Below, piece after piece: positions 30,308-38,874 of a stretch of 43,389 nucleotides of DNA. Numbering within the stretch: the first letter of the stretch is position 1; every line of letters starts with the position of its first letter. Under the pieces are notes generated by a model. That model ran no database searches. It was not told the DNA's origin and was given only the letters and a program-made list of their open reading frames with translations. The DNA is from Nevskia sp. (GTDB lineage Bacteria > Pseudomonadota > Gammaproteobacteria > Nevskiales > Nevskiaceae). The translations under genes were made by a program, and so were the position numbers. The stretch is from NCBI GenBank assembly GCA_030694365.1, contig JAUXYM010000088.1:1-43389 (forward strand). The letters run 5' to 3'.

Positions 30308-30850
30308 ATGCACCTCAAGCCTTCCCGATGGACCGGCACTGCCGGCTTAGCCGCAGCTTCAGCCGCCCAGACACTTGCACTGGCACTGGCGCTCGCCACC
30401 GTAGCGCCCGCCGCCGTAGCGGCAACGGCCAGCGGCACTTTGTCGGTCAGCGCCTCGGTGGCCTCGGTCTGTCTGATCTCGAATGGCTCGCTGAGCTTCG
30501 GCAGCTATGACCCGACCTCGGGCAGCGTGCTCAACGGTTCGACCACGGTGACGCTGACCTGCACGCTCGGCACCGCCTACAACATCGGCCTCAGTGCCGG
30601 CGCTGGCACGGGCGCCACGGTGGCCCTGCGCAAGCTGACCAGCGGCAGCAATACGCTCGGCTATCGCCTGTTCCGCGATGCCAGCCGCACCTTGAACTGG
30701 GGCAATACGCCGGCCACCGACACCCTCGACGGCACCTCGTCAGCATCGTCGCTGACCAACACGATCAGCGTCTACGGCCAGATTCCGGCCAGTGAAGCCG
30801 TGCCGACCGGCAGCTATACCGACAGCGTCGCGATCACCGTCACCTACTGA
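30308..30850 (+). CDS. Csu-type pilin subunit (spore coat U domain)
   Basis: The 180-residue secreted protein has a long signal peptide (ALALALATVAPAAVAAT) and one SCPU/CsuA-type domain: ASVASVCLISNGSLSFGSYD with its first Cys, VTLTCTLG with the partner Cys, GYRLFRDASRTLNWGN, and the ending GSYTDSVAITVTY with the penultimate aromatic pattern seen in pilins. ATG 30308 has GGAG upstream. It is the first gene of a four-gene operon for an archaic (sigma-fold) chaperone-usher pilus, which mediates surface attachment. It is probably the major shaft subunit. Confidence 0.9.
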   Translation: MHLKPSRWTGTAGLAAASAAQTLALALALATVAPAAVAATASGTLSVSASVASVCLISNGSLSFGSYDPTSGSVLNGSTTVTLTCTLGTAYNIGLSAGAGTGATVALRKLTSGSNTLGYRLFRDASRTLNWGNTPATDTLDGTSSASSLTNTISVYGQIPASEAVPTGSYTDSVAITVTY

Positions 30851-30862
30851 GCGGAGCCGGTC

Positions 30863-31606
30863 ATGCGCATCCGACTGCTGCCCTTGCTTGCCACCGCTGC
30901 GCTGGCGCTGATGACCCCGCCGGCCAGCGCCGGCTCGTTCACCGTCAACCCGGTGCGTCTCGAACTGGCGGCCGGCCAGCACGCCACCTCGATGACGGTC
31001 AGCAATGCCGGCAATGTCGCGACCACCTTGCAGGTCAGCGTCCATCGCTGGACTCGCGTCGATGGCGTCGACGTGCTTGAGCCAGTGACCAATGCCAATA
31101 GCGGGGACGACGCGCCGATCGTCACGCCGCCGATGTTCCGGCTCGATGTCGCCGGCCAGCAGATCGTCCGCATCGGCTTCGCCGGCCGCCAGCTCGATTC
31201 CGCCGAAGGTCACTGGCGAGTGATCGTCGAAGAACTGCCCCAGCCGCAGGCGGCAACGCCGCTGGTACAGATCGCGATGCGCCTGCGGGTGAATCTGCCG
31301 CTGTTCCGCCAGCCGGCGGAACGCCGCTCGGCGCTGGCCTGGTCCACCGAACAAGCGGCGGATGGTTGGGCGCTGGCTGTCGACAACCAGGGCACGACCA
31401 CCGAACGCATCGACGTCGCCACCCTGGCCAGCAACGACGGCAGCACGCTGTCGACCCTGGCCGGGCCGCTGTACGTGTTTCCCGGCGAGCGTCGCGCGTT
31501 TCCGCTGCAGCTCGCCGTACCGCTGCCCGTGACTGCCGCGGCATTGCTGCGCGTGCAGGGCAGCGTGCCGCTGCACGACCATGAACTGGCCCTGCAGCGG
31601 CAATGA
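30863..31606 (+). CDS. Periplasmic pilus chaperone (PapD/CsuC-like)
   Basis: The 247-residue protein has a signal peptide (LLPLLATAALALMTPPASA) and two Ig-like domains. The N-terminal domain contains SFTVNPVRLELAAGQHATSM, IVTPPMFRLDVAGQQIVRIG and the HWRVIVEELP strand, corresponding to the chaperone signature with the subunit-binding strand. It would hold SCPU subunits by donor-strand complementation and deliver them to the usher. It starts 12 bases after the pilin stop, with GGAG upstream. Its 3' end overlaps the likely start of the usher gene. Confidence 0.9.
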   Translation: MRIRLLPLLATAALALMTPPASAGSFTVNPVRLELAAGQHATSMTVSNAGNVATTLQVSVHRWTRVDGVDVLEPVTNANSGDDAPIVTPPMFRLDVAGQQIVRIGFAGRQLDSAEGHWRVIVEELPQPQAATPLVQIAMRLRVNLPLFRQPAERRSALAWSTEQAADGWALAVDNQGTTTERIDVATLASNDGSTLSTLAGPLYVFPGERRAFPLQLAVPLPVTAAALLRVQGSVPLHDHELALQRQ

Positions 31607-33974
31607 GCGGAGTGCGTGGCTGCTTGGCACGGCGTTGCTGATCGCTGACCCGGCAACGGCCGGCACCGGCGATGCCGGCCTGTGGTTCGCCGCCGACCCC
31701 TGCCCGCCCGACGCCGCGCAGATCGTCGCGCTGGGCAGCCAGCGCGCCGTGCTCGCCGTCCATGCCCATCCCGATCAGGCCGCCGAGGACAGCGTGCTGG
31801 TTCGCGGTGACGACCAGTTGTGGCGCGCGCCTTACGAGGCCTGGACGCAGTGGACGCCGCTGCCGCCGCGCAGGATCGAGACCGATGCCAGCGGCCAGCG
31901 CTGGGCGGTGCTGCAGCCCGATGACGGCCTGGCGCTGCGCTACGACAGTTGCCGCAGCGAGCTGTGGGTCGATGCCAATCCGCAGCGCCTGCAGATCGCC
32001 CAGGTCGATCGTCCGAATGCCGCGCCGGTCACCGTTGCCAGTACCGGTGCCTACCTGAACATCGACGCCCGCTACGGCGGCCTGTCCGGCCGCAACTCGG
32101 CCAGCGGCCTGTTCGATCTCGGTGCCTTCACCGATGGCGGTGCCGGCCGCAGCGGCCTGTACCTCGATCGCCAGCGGGTCCGGCGGCTCGACAGCCACTG
32201 GCTGATCGACGATCCCGCGCGGGCGCTGCGCCTGCGGCTGGGCGACAGCATCACCCGCAGTGCCGACTGGGAAACGGCGCTGCGTTTCGGCGGCGTGCAA
32301 TGGGGCACCGAGTTCGCGCTGCAGCCGGATCGCATCACCTTTCCGCTGCCGTCGATCGCCGGCAACGCGGCACTGGCCTCGACTGCGCAGCTCTATGTCA
32401 ACGGCGTGCAGCAGTCGCCGGCGCAGCCGCTGCAGCCGGGCGCGTTCCGCTTCGAAAGCATTCCCACCCTGACCGGTGCCGGCGAACTGAGCGTGACCCT
32501 GCGCGATGGGCTCGGCCGCGAGCAGACCCTGAGCCAGCCGTTCTATGCCTCGCCGCGCCTGCTCGCGGCTGGCTTGCAGGAGCAGGTGCTCGAAGCCGGC
32601 CTGCTGCGCAAGGACTACACCGGGCCCGATGATCGCTACGCGACCCCGCTGCTCGCCGGCAGCCTGCGGCGCGGCATCAACGACCGGCTGACCGTGCTGC
32701 TGCGCGCCGGCAGCACCGACCGGCGCCAGATCGTCGGTGGCGAGCTCGATGTCTTCGCGGCCCCGTTCGGCATCGTCACCGCATCGGTCGCGGCTTCGAA
32801 CAGCGAAGCCGGCGCTGGCGCGATCGTGAGTTTTGGTTTCGAACGAGTCGACGATCGCTACAGCCTGTCGCTGCGCCGGCGCATCGCCAGCCGCGATTAC
32901 ACCGATTTCGGCCGCAGCCCCGGCGCGATCCATTTCTCCGACGCCGCGCGACTGTCCTGCCGGATGCCCGGCGGCGGTACGGCGAGCGCGATCTACGTCT
33001 CCGAGCAGCCCTGGGCCAATGCGCCGGGCGCGGGTAGCGTGCGTCTGGCCGGCTTCGGCTGGGGCCAGCCGCTCGCCGCAAGGCTGCAGGCCTACGCCAG
33101 TTGGCTGCACACGCTCGATGGCGATCACGGCAACAGCGTCGTCATCGGCCTGGCCAGTGCCTTTGGCACCAATGGCGGCAGGCCAGACAGCAGAGCGGGC
33201 AGCGCCGGCTTGCAGTACAACAACGACAGCAGCCGCGATGGCACCCGCGCCAGCATCCAGCAACTGCCGGCCGGGCCGCTCGGCTGGGCCTGGCGCGGCA
33301 ACACCGACAGCCGTGACGATGGCCTGCGCGAAGCCGAAGCCGCCTGGGCGACGACGCACGGCACTTTCGGCGCCGGCTATGCCGGGATCAACGGCAGCAG
33401 CGCGCCAAGCGCATTCGCGCAGACCAGCCTCGCCTGGAGCGACGGCCACGGCTACTGGGCGCGGACCATCCGCGACAGCTTCGCGGTGATCGACACCGGC
33501 GGCATCAGCGGCATCGGCGTGCTGCGCGAAAACCAGTGGGCCGGCCGCAGCGATGACCACGGCCGCCTGCTGCTGACCGATCTCGCGCCCTACCAGCGCA
33601 ACCGTCTGGCGATCGACGAACGCGATCTGCCGATCGCCGTCAGCCTGCGTGACAACGGCGCGGTGATCGCGCCGCCGGCGGAATCCGGCGTGACGGTGCG
33701 CTTCGCGGTCGATCGCCGGACCATGCAGCGGCTGCGGCTGGTCGATGCCAGCGGTCTGGCGTTGCCGGCCGGTGCCCAGCTTGCGCTCGACGGACAGGCG
33801 CTCGATCTGCCGGTTGGCTATGACGGCCTGGTCTATCTGGAAACAGCCAACCATCCGCAAAGCCTGCGCGCGCTTTGGCCGGATGGCAGCTGCACGGCGA
33901 CGATCGACGCGCGCAGCGAGCGCGAGGCGTTGCGCTGCATCGCCAGTGGTGCCAATGCCGGTGACCGACCATGA
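31581..33974 (+). CDS. Outer-membrane usher (CsuD/FimD-like)
   Basis: The 797-residue outer-membrane secretion pore assembles the pilus. It has the order expected: a signal region (AWLLGTALLIADPATAG), an N-terminal domain, the barrel with the plug (YLNIDARYGGLSGRNSASGL, LYVNGVQQSPAQPLQPGAFR, then GLGREQTLSQPFYASPRLLA), and C-terminal domains (AGRSDDHGRLLLTDLAPYQR, then NRLAIDERDLP). The frame is open from ATG 31581, inside the chaperone gene. A second ATG at 31603 overlaps the chaperone stop but is in a frame that stops at once. The true start may therefore be displaced, and a small frameshift at the 5' end cannot be excluded. Its stop overlaps the next start (ATGA). Confidence 0.88.
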   Translation: MNWPCSGNERSAWLLGTALLIADPATAGTGDAGLWFAADPCPPDAAQIVALGSQRAVLAVHAHPDQAAEDSVLVRGDDQLWRAPYEAWTQWTPLPPRRIETDASGQRWAVLQPDDGLALRYDSCRSELWVDANPQRLQIAQVDRPNAAPVTVASTGAYLNIDARYGGLSGRNSASGLFDLGAFTDGGAGRSGLYLDRQRVRRLDSHWLIDDPARALRLRLGDSITRSADWETALRFGGVQWGTEFALQPDRITFPLPSIAGNAALASTAQLYVNGVQQSPAQPLQPGAFRFESIPTLTGAGELSVTLRDGLGREQTLSQPFYASPRLLAAGLQEQVLEAGLLRKDYTGPDDRYATPLLAGSLRRGINDRLTVLLRAGSTDRRQIVGGELDVFAAPFGIVTASVAASNSEAGAGAIVSFGFERVDDRYSLSLRRRIASRDYTDFGRSPGAIHFSDAARLSCRMPGGGTASAIYVSEQPWANAPGAGSVRLAGFGWGQPLAARLQAYASWLHTLDGDHGNSVVIGLASAFGTNGGRPDSRAGSAGLQYNNDSSRDGTRASIQQLPAGPLGWAWRGNTDSRDDGLREAEAAWATTHGTFGAGYAGINGSSAPSAFAQTSLAWSDGHGYWARTIRDSFAVIDTGGISGIGVLRENQWAGRSDDHGRLLLTDLAPYQRNRLAIDERDLPIAVSLRDNGAVIAPPAESGVTVRFAVDRRTMQRLRLVDASGLALPAGAQLALDGQALDLPVGYDGLVYLETANHPQSLRALWPDGSCTATIDARSEREALRCIASGANAGDRP

Positions 33975-34420
33975 AGCGTCTGGCGCTGATCGCGCTGATG
34001 GCGCTGCTGCCACTGCCGAGCCAGGCGCTGCTGGCAACCTGCACGGCGTCGAGCAGCAGCGTCGCCTTCGGTGGCTATGACCCGATCTCGCCCTCGGCGG
34101 ACTTCGCCAACGGCTCGGTGACAGTGAGCTGCACTGGTATCGGCTTGCTGGTCAGCTATCGCATCCTGCTATCCGGCGGCAGCTCCGGCAGCACTGCGAA
34201 CCGGACCCTGAGCGCCGGTGGCAACACCCTGCCCTACAACGTCTACACGACCGCCGGCTACAGCACGGTCTGGGACAACGTCACCGGCGTCACCGGCGAT
34301 TTCCTGATCGCGCTGGGCGGCACTTCGACGGCCCATACCGTCTATGGCCGCATCCTCGCCCAGCAACCGGCAGCGGCCGGCAGCTATGCCGACAGCCTGG
34401 TGATCACGGTCAACTACTAG
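33971..34420 (+). CDS. Csu-type pilus subunit (SCPU domain), probable tip
   Basis: The 149-residue secreted protein starts at ATG 33971 in an ATGA overlap with the usher stop. It has a signal peptide (ALIALMALLPLPSQA) and one SCPU domain with two Cys (LLATCTASSSSVAFGGYD, VTVSCTGIG). The end SYADSLVITVNY parallels the first subunit. By position after the usher it corresponds to csuE, which encodes the tip adhesin in Acinetobacter. CsuE has two domains, whereas this protein has one, so a tip role is inference. It is the last gene of the operon. Confidence 0.85.
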   Translation: MKRLALIALMALLPLPSQALLATCTASSSSVAFGGYDPISPSADFANGSVTVSCTGIGLLVSYRILLSGGSSGSTANRTLSAGGNTLPYNVYTTAGYSTVWDNVTGVTGDFLIALGGTSTAHTVYGRILAQQPAAAGSYADSLVITVNY

Positions 34421-34491
34421 GCTTGTCGACGACCGCGGCACTGACGGATACCCTCGGCACCGGCGAAGAACGCCGAACCAGGAGCGTGACC

Positions 34492-34851
34492 ATGGCGCAA
34501 GACAAGACGTACAAGGGCAGCTGCCATTGCGGAAAAATCGCCTTTGAAGTCGAGGGCAGTTTCGACTCGGTGATGGAATGCAATTGCTCGCACTGCAGTC
34601 GCAAGGGCTACCTGCTGTCGTTCGTACCGCGCACTGCGCTGCGGATAACGACGGACGAAACAGCCATCAGCACCTACACCTTCAATCGCCACGCAATCCG
34701 CCATCAGTTCTGTCCCCAGTGCGGCTGCGCGCCGTTCGGTCTCGGCACCGGCCGCGACGGCGTGGCGACGGCAGCGATCAACGTCCGCTGCCTGGAAGGC
34801 ATCGAGCTGTCGGCCCTGGAGCGCAAGTTCGTCGACGGGCGATCGTTCTGA
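34492..34851 (+). CDS. GFA-family (glutathione-dependent formaldehyde-activating-like) protein
   Basis: The 119-residue zinc-binding fold has the characteristic Cys sets: GSCHCGKIAFEV (residues about 10-21), ECNCSHCSRKG (about 34-44) and FCPQCGCAPFG (about 77-87). ATG 34492 follows AGGAGCGTG. Family members are annotated after the enzyme thought to help form S-hydroxymethylglutathione, but most are uncharacterised. Whether this one acts on formaldehyde adducts is not shown. It follows the pilus operon by about 70 bases on the same strand and is probably a separate unit. Confidence 0.9.
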   Translation: MAQDKTYKGSCHCGKIAFEVEGSFDSVMECNCSHCSRKGYLLSFVPRTALRITTDETAISTYTFNRHAIRHQFCPQCGCAPFGLGTGRDGVATAAINVRCLEGIELSALERKFVDGRSF

Positions 34852-34901
34852 GCATCCCGCGTAGGCTGTATCGGCATCCAGCCCCGCAGGAGTGAGTCAC
34901 C

Positions 34902-35456
34902 TTGAACCACAAGACCATCGATGAGCTGACCGCCCGCCTTGCCGTCCAGGGCCATGAGGTCTGCCGCAGCGAGCAAAGAGTCATCGAGCGGGTTGCCAAG
35001 CGGCTGCACATCAGCCGCGATGCCGGGCAGGAGTTCGATCAGTCGATGGGCTTCGGCGAACGCGTTGCCGATCGCATCGCCGCCTTCGGCGGCTCCTGGA
35101 CGTTCATCCTGAGCTTCCTCGGCCTGCTGGTGGTCTGGGTGGTGCTGAACGCGGCTCTGCTCACCCGCAGCGCCGTCGGGCCGTTCGATCCCTACCCCTT
35201 CGTATTTCTGAACCTGATCCTGTCGATGCTCGCAGCGCTGCAGGCACCGGTGATCATGATGTCGCAGAACCGCCAGTCGGCGAAGGATCGCAAGGCCGCC
35301 GAGCACGATTACGAAGTCAATCTGAAAGCCGAGCTGGAAATCCTCGGCCTGCACCAGAAGGTCGACAAGCTACGCGAGCAGCAGTGGCTGGAGCTGGTCG
35401 AAATGCAGCGCGAGCAGATCGCGCTGCTGACCCGGCTGCTGGAAGCGAAAGCATGA
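34902..35456 (+). CDS. DUF1003-family membrane protein
   Basis: The 184-residue protein has the DUF1003 core: GERVADRIAAFGGSWTFILS, then a first transmembrane helix (FLGLLVVWVVLNAALL). DPYPFVFLNLILSMLAALQA forms the second helix, followed by PVIMMSQNRQSAKDR. A charged coiled-coil-like C-terminus follows (about 125-184). The start is TTG 34902, with GCAGGAG 12-15 bases upstream. The family is common near transport genes and has no proven role. It lies 78 bases before the VIT1/CCC1-type transporter gene on the same strand. Confidence 0.9.
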   Translation: MNHKTIDELTARLAVQGHEVCRSEQRVIERVAKRLHISRDAGQEFDQSMGFGERVADRIAAFGGSWTFILSFLGLLVVWVVLNAALLTRSAVGPFDPYPFVFLNLILSMLAALQAPVIMMSQNRQSAKDRKAAEHDYEVNLKAELEILGLHQKVDKLREQQWLELVEMQREQIALLTRLLEAKA

Positions 35457-35534
35457 GCGATCCCGCGAACAGCGGGCCGGGCAGCCTGTTACCTTGCGCG
35501 CCGCTTGCCCCGTCTTTTCATTCCGATCCCCGCC

Positions 35535-36230
35535 ATGTCCCGCAGCCACTTCGAGTTCCACCGCGCCGACCGCATCGGCTGGCTGCGTGCCGCCGTGCTC
35601 GGTGCCAACGATGGCACCATCTCGGTCGCCAGTCTGATCGTCGGCGTCGCCGCTTCCGGCACCAGCCAGCACAGCCTGCTGCTGACCGGCGTCGCCGGCA
35701 TCGTTGCCGGGGCGATGTCGATGGCGGCCGGCGAATACGTGTCGGTGCAATCGCAGGCCGACACCGAAAATGCCGATCTGGCTCGCGAGCGCGATGAACT
35801 GCACCACGAGCCCGATCACGAGCTCGAGGAACTCAGCGCGATCTACATGAGCCGCGGCCTCGATGCGGCGCTGGCGCGCCAGGTTGCCGAGCAACTGACT
35901 TCGCACGACGCTCTGCAGGCCCACGCCCGCGACGAACTCGGCATCACCGATGCCCTGCGCGCCCGGCCGGTGCAGGCGGCGCTGGCCTCGGCCATGTCTT
36001 TCACCATGGGCGCTGCCGTGCCGGTGCTGACGGTGCTGATCGCACCGCGTGAGACCGTGGTCGTCGCCACTTCGATTGCGGCACTGGCCAGCCTGGTCGT
36101 GCTCGGCGCTGCGGCTGCATGGGCCGGCGGCGCTTCGATGGTCAAGGGCGCGTTGCGAGTCGCGTTCTGGGGCGCGCTGGCGATGGCGCTCAGCGCCGGT
36201 GTCGGCGAACTGTTCGGCGCCGCCGTCTAG
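35535..36230 (+). CDS. VIT1/CCC1-family metal-ion transporter
   Basis: The 231-residue membrane protein is of the vacuolar iron transporter type, which moves Fe2+ or Mn2+ across membranes. The N-terminus reads RIGWLRAAVLGANDGTISVA with the family's GANDG. A membrane helix and the AAGEYVSVQSQADTE motif follow, then the cytoplasmic metal-binding helical domain rich in Glu/His (RERDELHHEPDHELEELSAI). C-terminal helices come last (AMSFTMGAAVPVLTVLIAP). ATG 35535 is chosen rather than the TTG at 35505. Its stop is four bases before the next start, so the two are probably an operon. Confidence 0.9.
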   Translation: MSRSHFEFHRADRIGWLRAAVLGANDGTISVASLIVGVAASGTSQHSLLLTGVAGIVAGAMSMAAGEYVSVQSQADTENADLARERDELHHEPDHELEELSAIYMSRGLDAALARQVAEQLTSHDALQAHARDELGITDALRARPVQAALASAMSFTMGAAVPVLTVLIAPRETVVVATSIAALASLVVLGAAAAWAGGASMVKGALRVAFWGALAMALSAGVGELFGAAV

Positions 36231-36234
36231 GCGC

Positions 36235-37317
36235 ATGAACACCAGCCCATCCGAGCTGTCGACCAGCCTGCCGCGCAACCCGCTGCTGGAACGCGGCCTC
36301 AGCTTTCTGGCTCGCTATCCGGCCCTGCTGCCGACCCTGAGTCTGGCCTTCGGCATCGGCAGCTTCGTGCTGGTGCAGCGCGGCGAAAGCATGGCGCGGA
36401 TGATGGCTTTCATCGCGCTGATCGGCTGGCCGTGGCTGCTGCTCGAAGATCTGATCGGCGGCTGGCTCAGCCGCCATTCGCGCGGCCGGCTGCCACCGGC
36501 AACGGCGCGTTTCCTGACCCAGCAGGTGCAGCAGGAACTGCTCTATTTCTCGCTGCCGCTCCTGTTCATCGCCATGAACTGGGTGCCCGAGCAGATGGCC
36601 TTCGTCGCCCTCGCCGCCGGGCTGGCGCTGGCCGCCACGCTGGACCCGCTGTACTGGCACCGGATCGCACCGAACGCCGGCCTGTCGCTGGCCTTCCACG
36701 CCGCCTGCAGCTTCGTCGCCGCGCTGAGCATCCTGCCGATCGCCGTGCATCTGCCGGTGGAACTGGCGCTGCCGATCGCCTTCGCGACCACGGCGGTGAT
36801 CCTGCTCGCCAGCCTGCCGCGCACCTTGCTGCCGGCGCTCGACCTCAATGCCGTGAGCACCGAACCGCTGCGCTGGCGTCAGCGACTGCGTCGCTTCGCC
36901 ATGCCGCTGCTGCTGGCCACCGTGCTGGCACTCGCCTGGTTCGGCCGCGCGGCGATTCCGCCGGCCGGCCTGTGGGTGCGCGACGCCCGGATCACCACGG
37001 CGATGGACGGCCACGAGCCCGGCCCGGCGATCACTTCGGTGGATGCTGCGACCCTGGTCAGCGCCGACGCTTCCTTGAGCGCCTTCGTCGCCGTGCGCGC
37101 GCCGCAAGGCTTGTCGCAAGCGGTGGTGTTCGAATGGGTGCACGACGGCCTTGTCGTCGACCGCATCCCGGCCCAGATCGATGGCGGCCGCGAAGCCGGT
37201 TTCCGCACCTACAGCCGCAAGCAGCATTTCGGCCTGGTGCCGCAAGGCAAATGGCGAGTCGACCTGCGCACGCCGCAGGGGCAACTGATCGCGCGGCGCA
37301 GTTTCGAGGTTCGTTGA
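36235..37317 (+). CDS. DUF5924/DUF2914 membrane protein
   Basis: The 360-residue protein has a membrane N-terminal half of about six to seven hydrophobic helices (PALLPTLSLAFGIGSFVLVQ, MMAFIALIGWPWLLLEDLIG) of the DUF5924 type. A soluble C-terminal DUF2914 domain follows (VVFEWVHDGLVVDRIPAQI, GGREAGFRTYSRKQHF, GKWRVDLRTPQGQLIARRSF). ATG 36235 lies just after the transporter's TAG. No activity is known for either domain. The C-terminal domain should be on the outer face of the inner membrane, given the number of helices, but orientation is inference. Confidence 0.85.
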   Translation: MNTSPSELSTSLPRNPLLERGLSFLARYPALLPTLSLAFGIGSFVLVQRGESMARMMAFIALIGWPWLLLEDLIGGWLSRHSRGRLPPATARFLTQQVQQELLYFSLPLLFIAMNWVPEQMAFVALAAGLALAATLDPLYWHRIAPNAGLSLAFHAACSFVAALSILPIAVHLPVELALPIAFATTAVILLASLPRTLLPALDLNAVSTEPLRWRQRLRRFAMPLLLATVLALAWFGRAAIPPAGLWVRDARITTAMDGHEPGPAITSVDAATLVSADASLSAFVAVRAPQGLSQAVVFEWVHDGLVVDRIPAQIDGGREAGFRTYSRKQHFGLVPQGKWRVDLRTPQGQLIARRSFEVR

Positions 37318-37389
37318 GCGAAGGCGTCTTGAAGTCTGGCGGGTTCCTTGCAGTCGCATTTGCATCGCTGATCGCCATCACTTGAAACC

Positions 37390-38517
37390 ATGAAAATCCT
37401 TATCGGCGTAGCCAAGCTGCGCGCCCTCCTGACGCTCACGCTCGGCCTGACGCTCGCCTTCAACGCGGCGGCTGCCGAGGCGAAACGCAAGATCATCATC
37501 GACCAGGACGCCTTCGGCCCGGCGTCCTCGAACCTGCAGGCGATCCTGATGCTGCTGCAGGCGCCGGATGTCGAGGTGCTTGGCATCACCGTCACCAGCG
37601 GCGATGGCTGGCGCGACGAGGAAGTCGGCCACCTGCTGCGCCTGCTCGAAATCGCCGGCCGCACCGAGATCCCCGTGTATGCCGGCGCGGTCTTTCCGCT
37701 GGTCAACACGCAGGCGCGCAACAAGCTCTGGGAGCAGCTCCACGGCCCGCTCTACTACAAGGGCGCATGGACCGAAGTCTGGCCCGACCAGGGCGCGCTG
37801 CAGCGCTCTCCGTATCACGATCCCTACCTGGTGCCGCCATCGCCGGCCGGCACGCCGAAGCTCAAGGTGCAGAAGGAGAGCGCGGCGAACTTCCTGGTGC
37901 GCAAGGTTCACGAATTCCCAGGCCAGGTCACGGTCTGGGCCGGCGGGCCGCTGAGCAATCTCGCCGTTGCGGCAGCGCTCGATCCGCAGTTCGCATCGCT
38001 CGCGAAAGAACTGGTGTTCATGGGCGGCAGCTTCAACCCGATCGCGGCCGACAACGCCTTCGCCGCCGAGTACGTCAACGCGCCACGGCGCGAATTCAAC
38101 ATGCGCTGGGACCCGGAAGCCGCATCGATCGTGCTCCACCAGCCTTGGCCGAAGATCCTGCAGGTGCCGGTCGACCCGACCACGAAAACCTTCTTCAAGC
38201 CGGAATTCTTCAAGGCAATCGCGAAGGGCAAGGCGCCGTTCGACGACTACCTGGTGAAGTTCGGCCAGTCATTCCCGATGTGGGATGAACTGGCCGCCGC
38301 GGTCTGGCTCGATCCCTCGATCATCACCAAGAGCAGCACCGTGCTCGAGGACGTCGACACCAGCTTCAGCGCCAGTTACGGCAACACGCTGAGCTGGGCC
38401 ATCGGCAGCGGCCCAAGCCTCGGCGAGCGCCCGGTGCAGGCGGTGCTAGATATCGATCTATCTAAGTTCGAGCAGATGACGATTGACCTGCTGAGCAGGG
38501 CGACGCCGAAGCGATAA
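37390..38517 (+). CDS. Exported nucleoside-hydrolase-like protein
   Basis: The 375-residue protein has a signal peptide (ALLTLTLGLTLAFNAAAA) and the nucleoside hydrolase fold: VLGITVTSGDGWRDEEVGHL, EIPVYAGAVFPLV, QVTVWAGGPLSNLAVAAALD, LVFMGGSFNPIAADNAFAAE and FNMRWDPEAASIVL. The calcium-binding Asp cluster at the N-terminus, DTDPGxDD in the classical family, reads DQDAFGPASSN here (from residue 38). Two of the usual metal-binding Asp are missing. Ligands later in the chain (ADNAFAAEYVNAP) remain recognisable. Activity on ribonucleosides is therefore uncertain. It is a periplasmic or secreted hydrolase of N-glycosidic bonds or a relative with another substrate. Confidence 0.82.
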   Translation: MKILIGVAKLRALLTLTLGLTLAFNAAAAEAKRKIIIDQDAFGPASSNLQAILMLLQAPDVEVLGITVTSGDGWRDEEVGHLLRLLEIAGRTEIPVYAGAVFPLVNTQARNKLWEQLHGPLYYKGAWTEVWPDQGALQRSPYHDPYLVPPSPAGTPKLKVQKESAANFLVRKVHEFPGQVTVWAGGPLSNLAVAAALDPQFASLAKELVFMGGSFNPIAADNAFAAEYVNAPRREFNMRWDPEAASIVLHQPWPKILQVPVDPTTKTFFKPEFFKAIAKGKAPFDDYLVKFGQSFPMWDELAAAVWLDPSIITKSSTVLEDVDTSFSASYGNTLSWAIGSGPSLGERPVQAVLDIDLSKFEQMTIDLLSRATPKR

Positions 38518-38874
38518 GCGAGCGGCGAATCGGAACGATACGGCCTGGGGAGAATGGGTAAGCTGTCACCGTAATTTGCCTGGGGAGAATGGGTAAGCTG
38601 TCACCGTAATTTGCGTAATTTGTCACCGTAATTTTGCGTAATTTTGCACCGTAATTTTGGCGGTTCAGGTACTGCTCGAACTCGGCCGCCGTGATGTCCT
38701 GGATGGTGTTCGGGCGCGGCTTCTTCGGGAACAGGCGGGGACGGGCAAACGGCGTCAGGACGATGGACATGGTGCGACAGGGTGGCGGCGGGGCTGCCAA
38801 CCGTAGCGCAGGCTTGGCCATCGGGCACCAAGTCGAGGCCGTCAAGTCAGACGCCAGGCGCTCGAGGACTCGCC
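38518..38874. other. Intergenic stretch with repeats and a short coding remnant
   Basis: This 357-base gap separates the nucleoside hydrolase gene from the ferredoxin gene. It holds the tandem repeat array at 38544-38660. On the minus strand from ATG 38770 an open frame begins MSIVLTPFARPRLFPKKPRP and continues NTIQDITAAEFEQYLNRQ before running into the repeats. The first 38 residues look like real coding sequence (codon use as in neighbours), the rest is repeat. It may be a broken gene truncated by the repeat expansion. I do not recognise it. No ribosome-binding site is evident. Confidence 0.5.
38544..38660. repeat. Tandem repeats, two 35-bp units plus partial units
   Basis: Two identical 35-bp units lie head to tail (38544-38578 and 38579-38613). 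Each begins CCTGGGGAGAATGGG and ends TGTCACCGTAATTTG. They are followed by shorter, slipped copies of the (TGT)CACCGTAATTT part to about 38660. GGTGACAG/TTACCCATT-type sequences are familiar next to insertion sequences and REP-associated transposases, so the array may derive from a mobile element end; this is inference. It is AT-richer than its surroundings. Confidence 0.85.

Noticed and set aside
31122-34037. A 971-codon open frame on the minus strand across the pilus genes
   Set aside because: It is the antisense shadow of the usher and neighbours in GC-rich DNA; its sequence is Arg/Ala/Gln-rich without domains, while the plus strand encodes clear usher and SCPU domains.
38544-38660. CRISPR array
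   Set aside because: The repeats are directly adjacent with no unique spacers, vary in length, and no cas genes are present.
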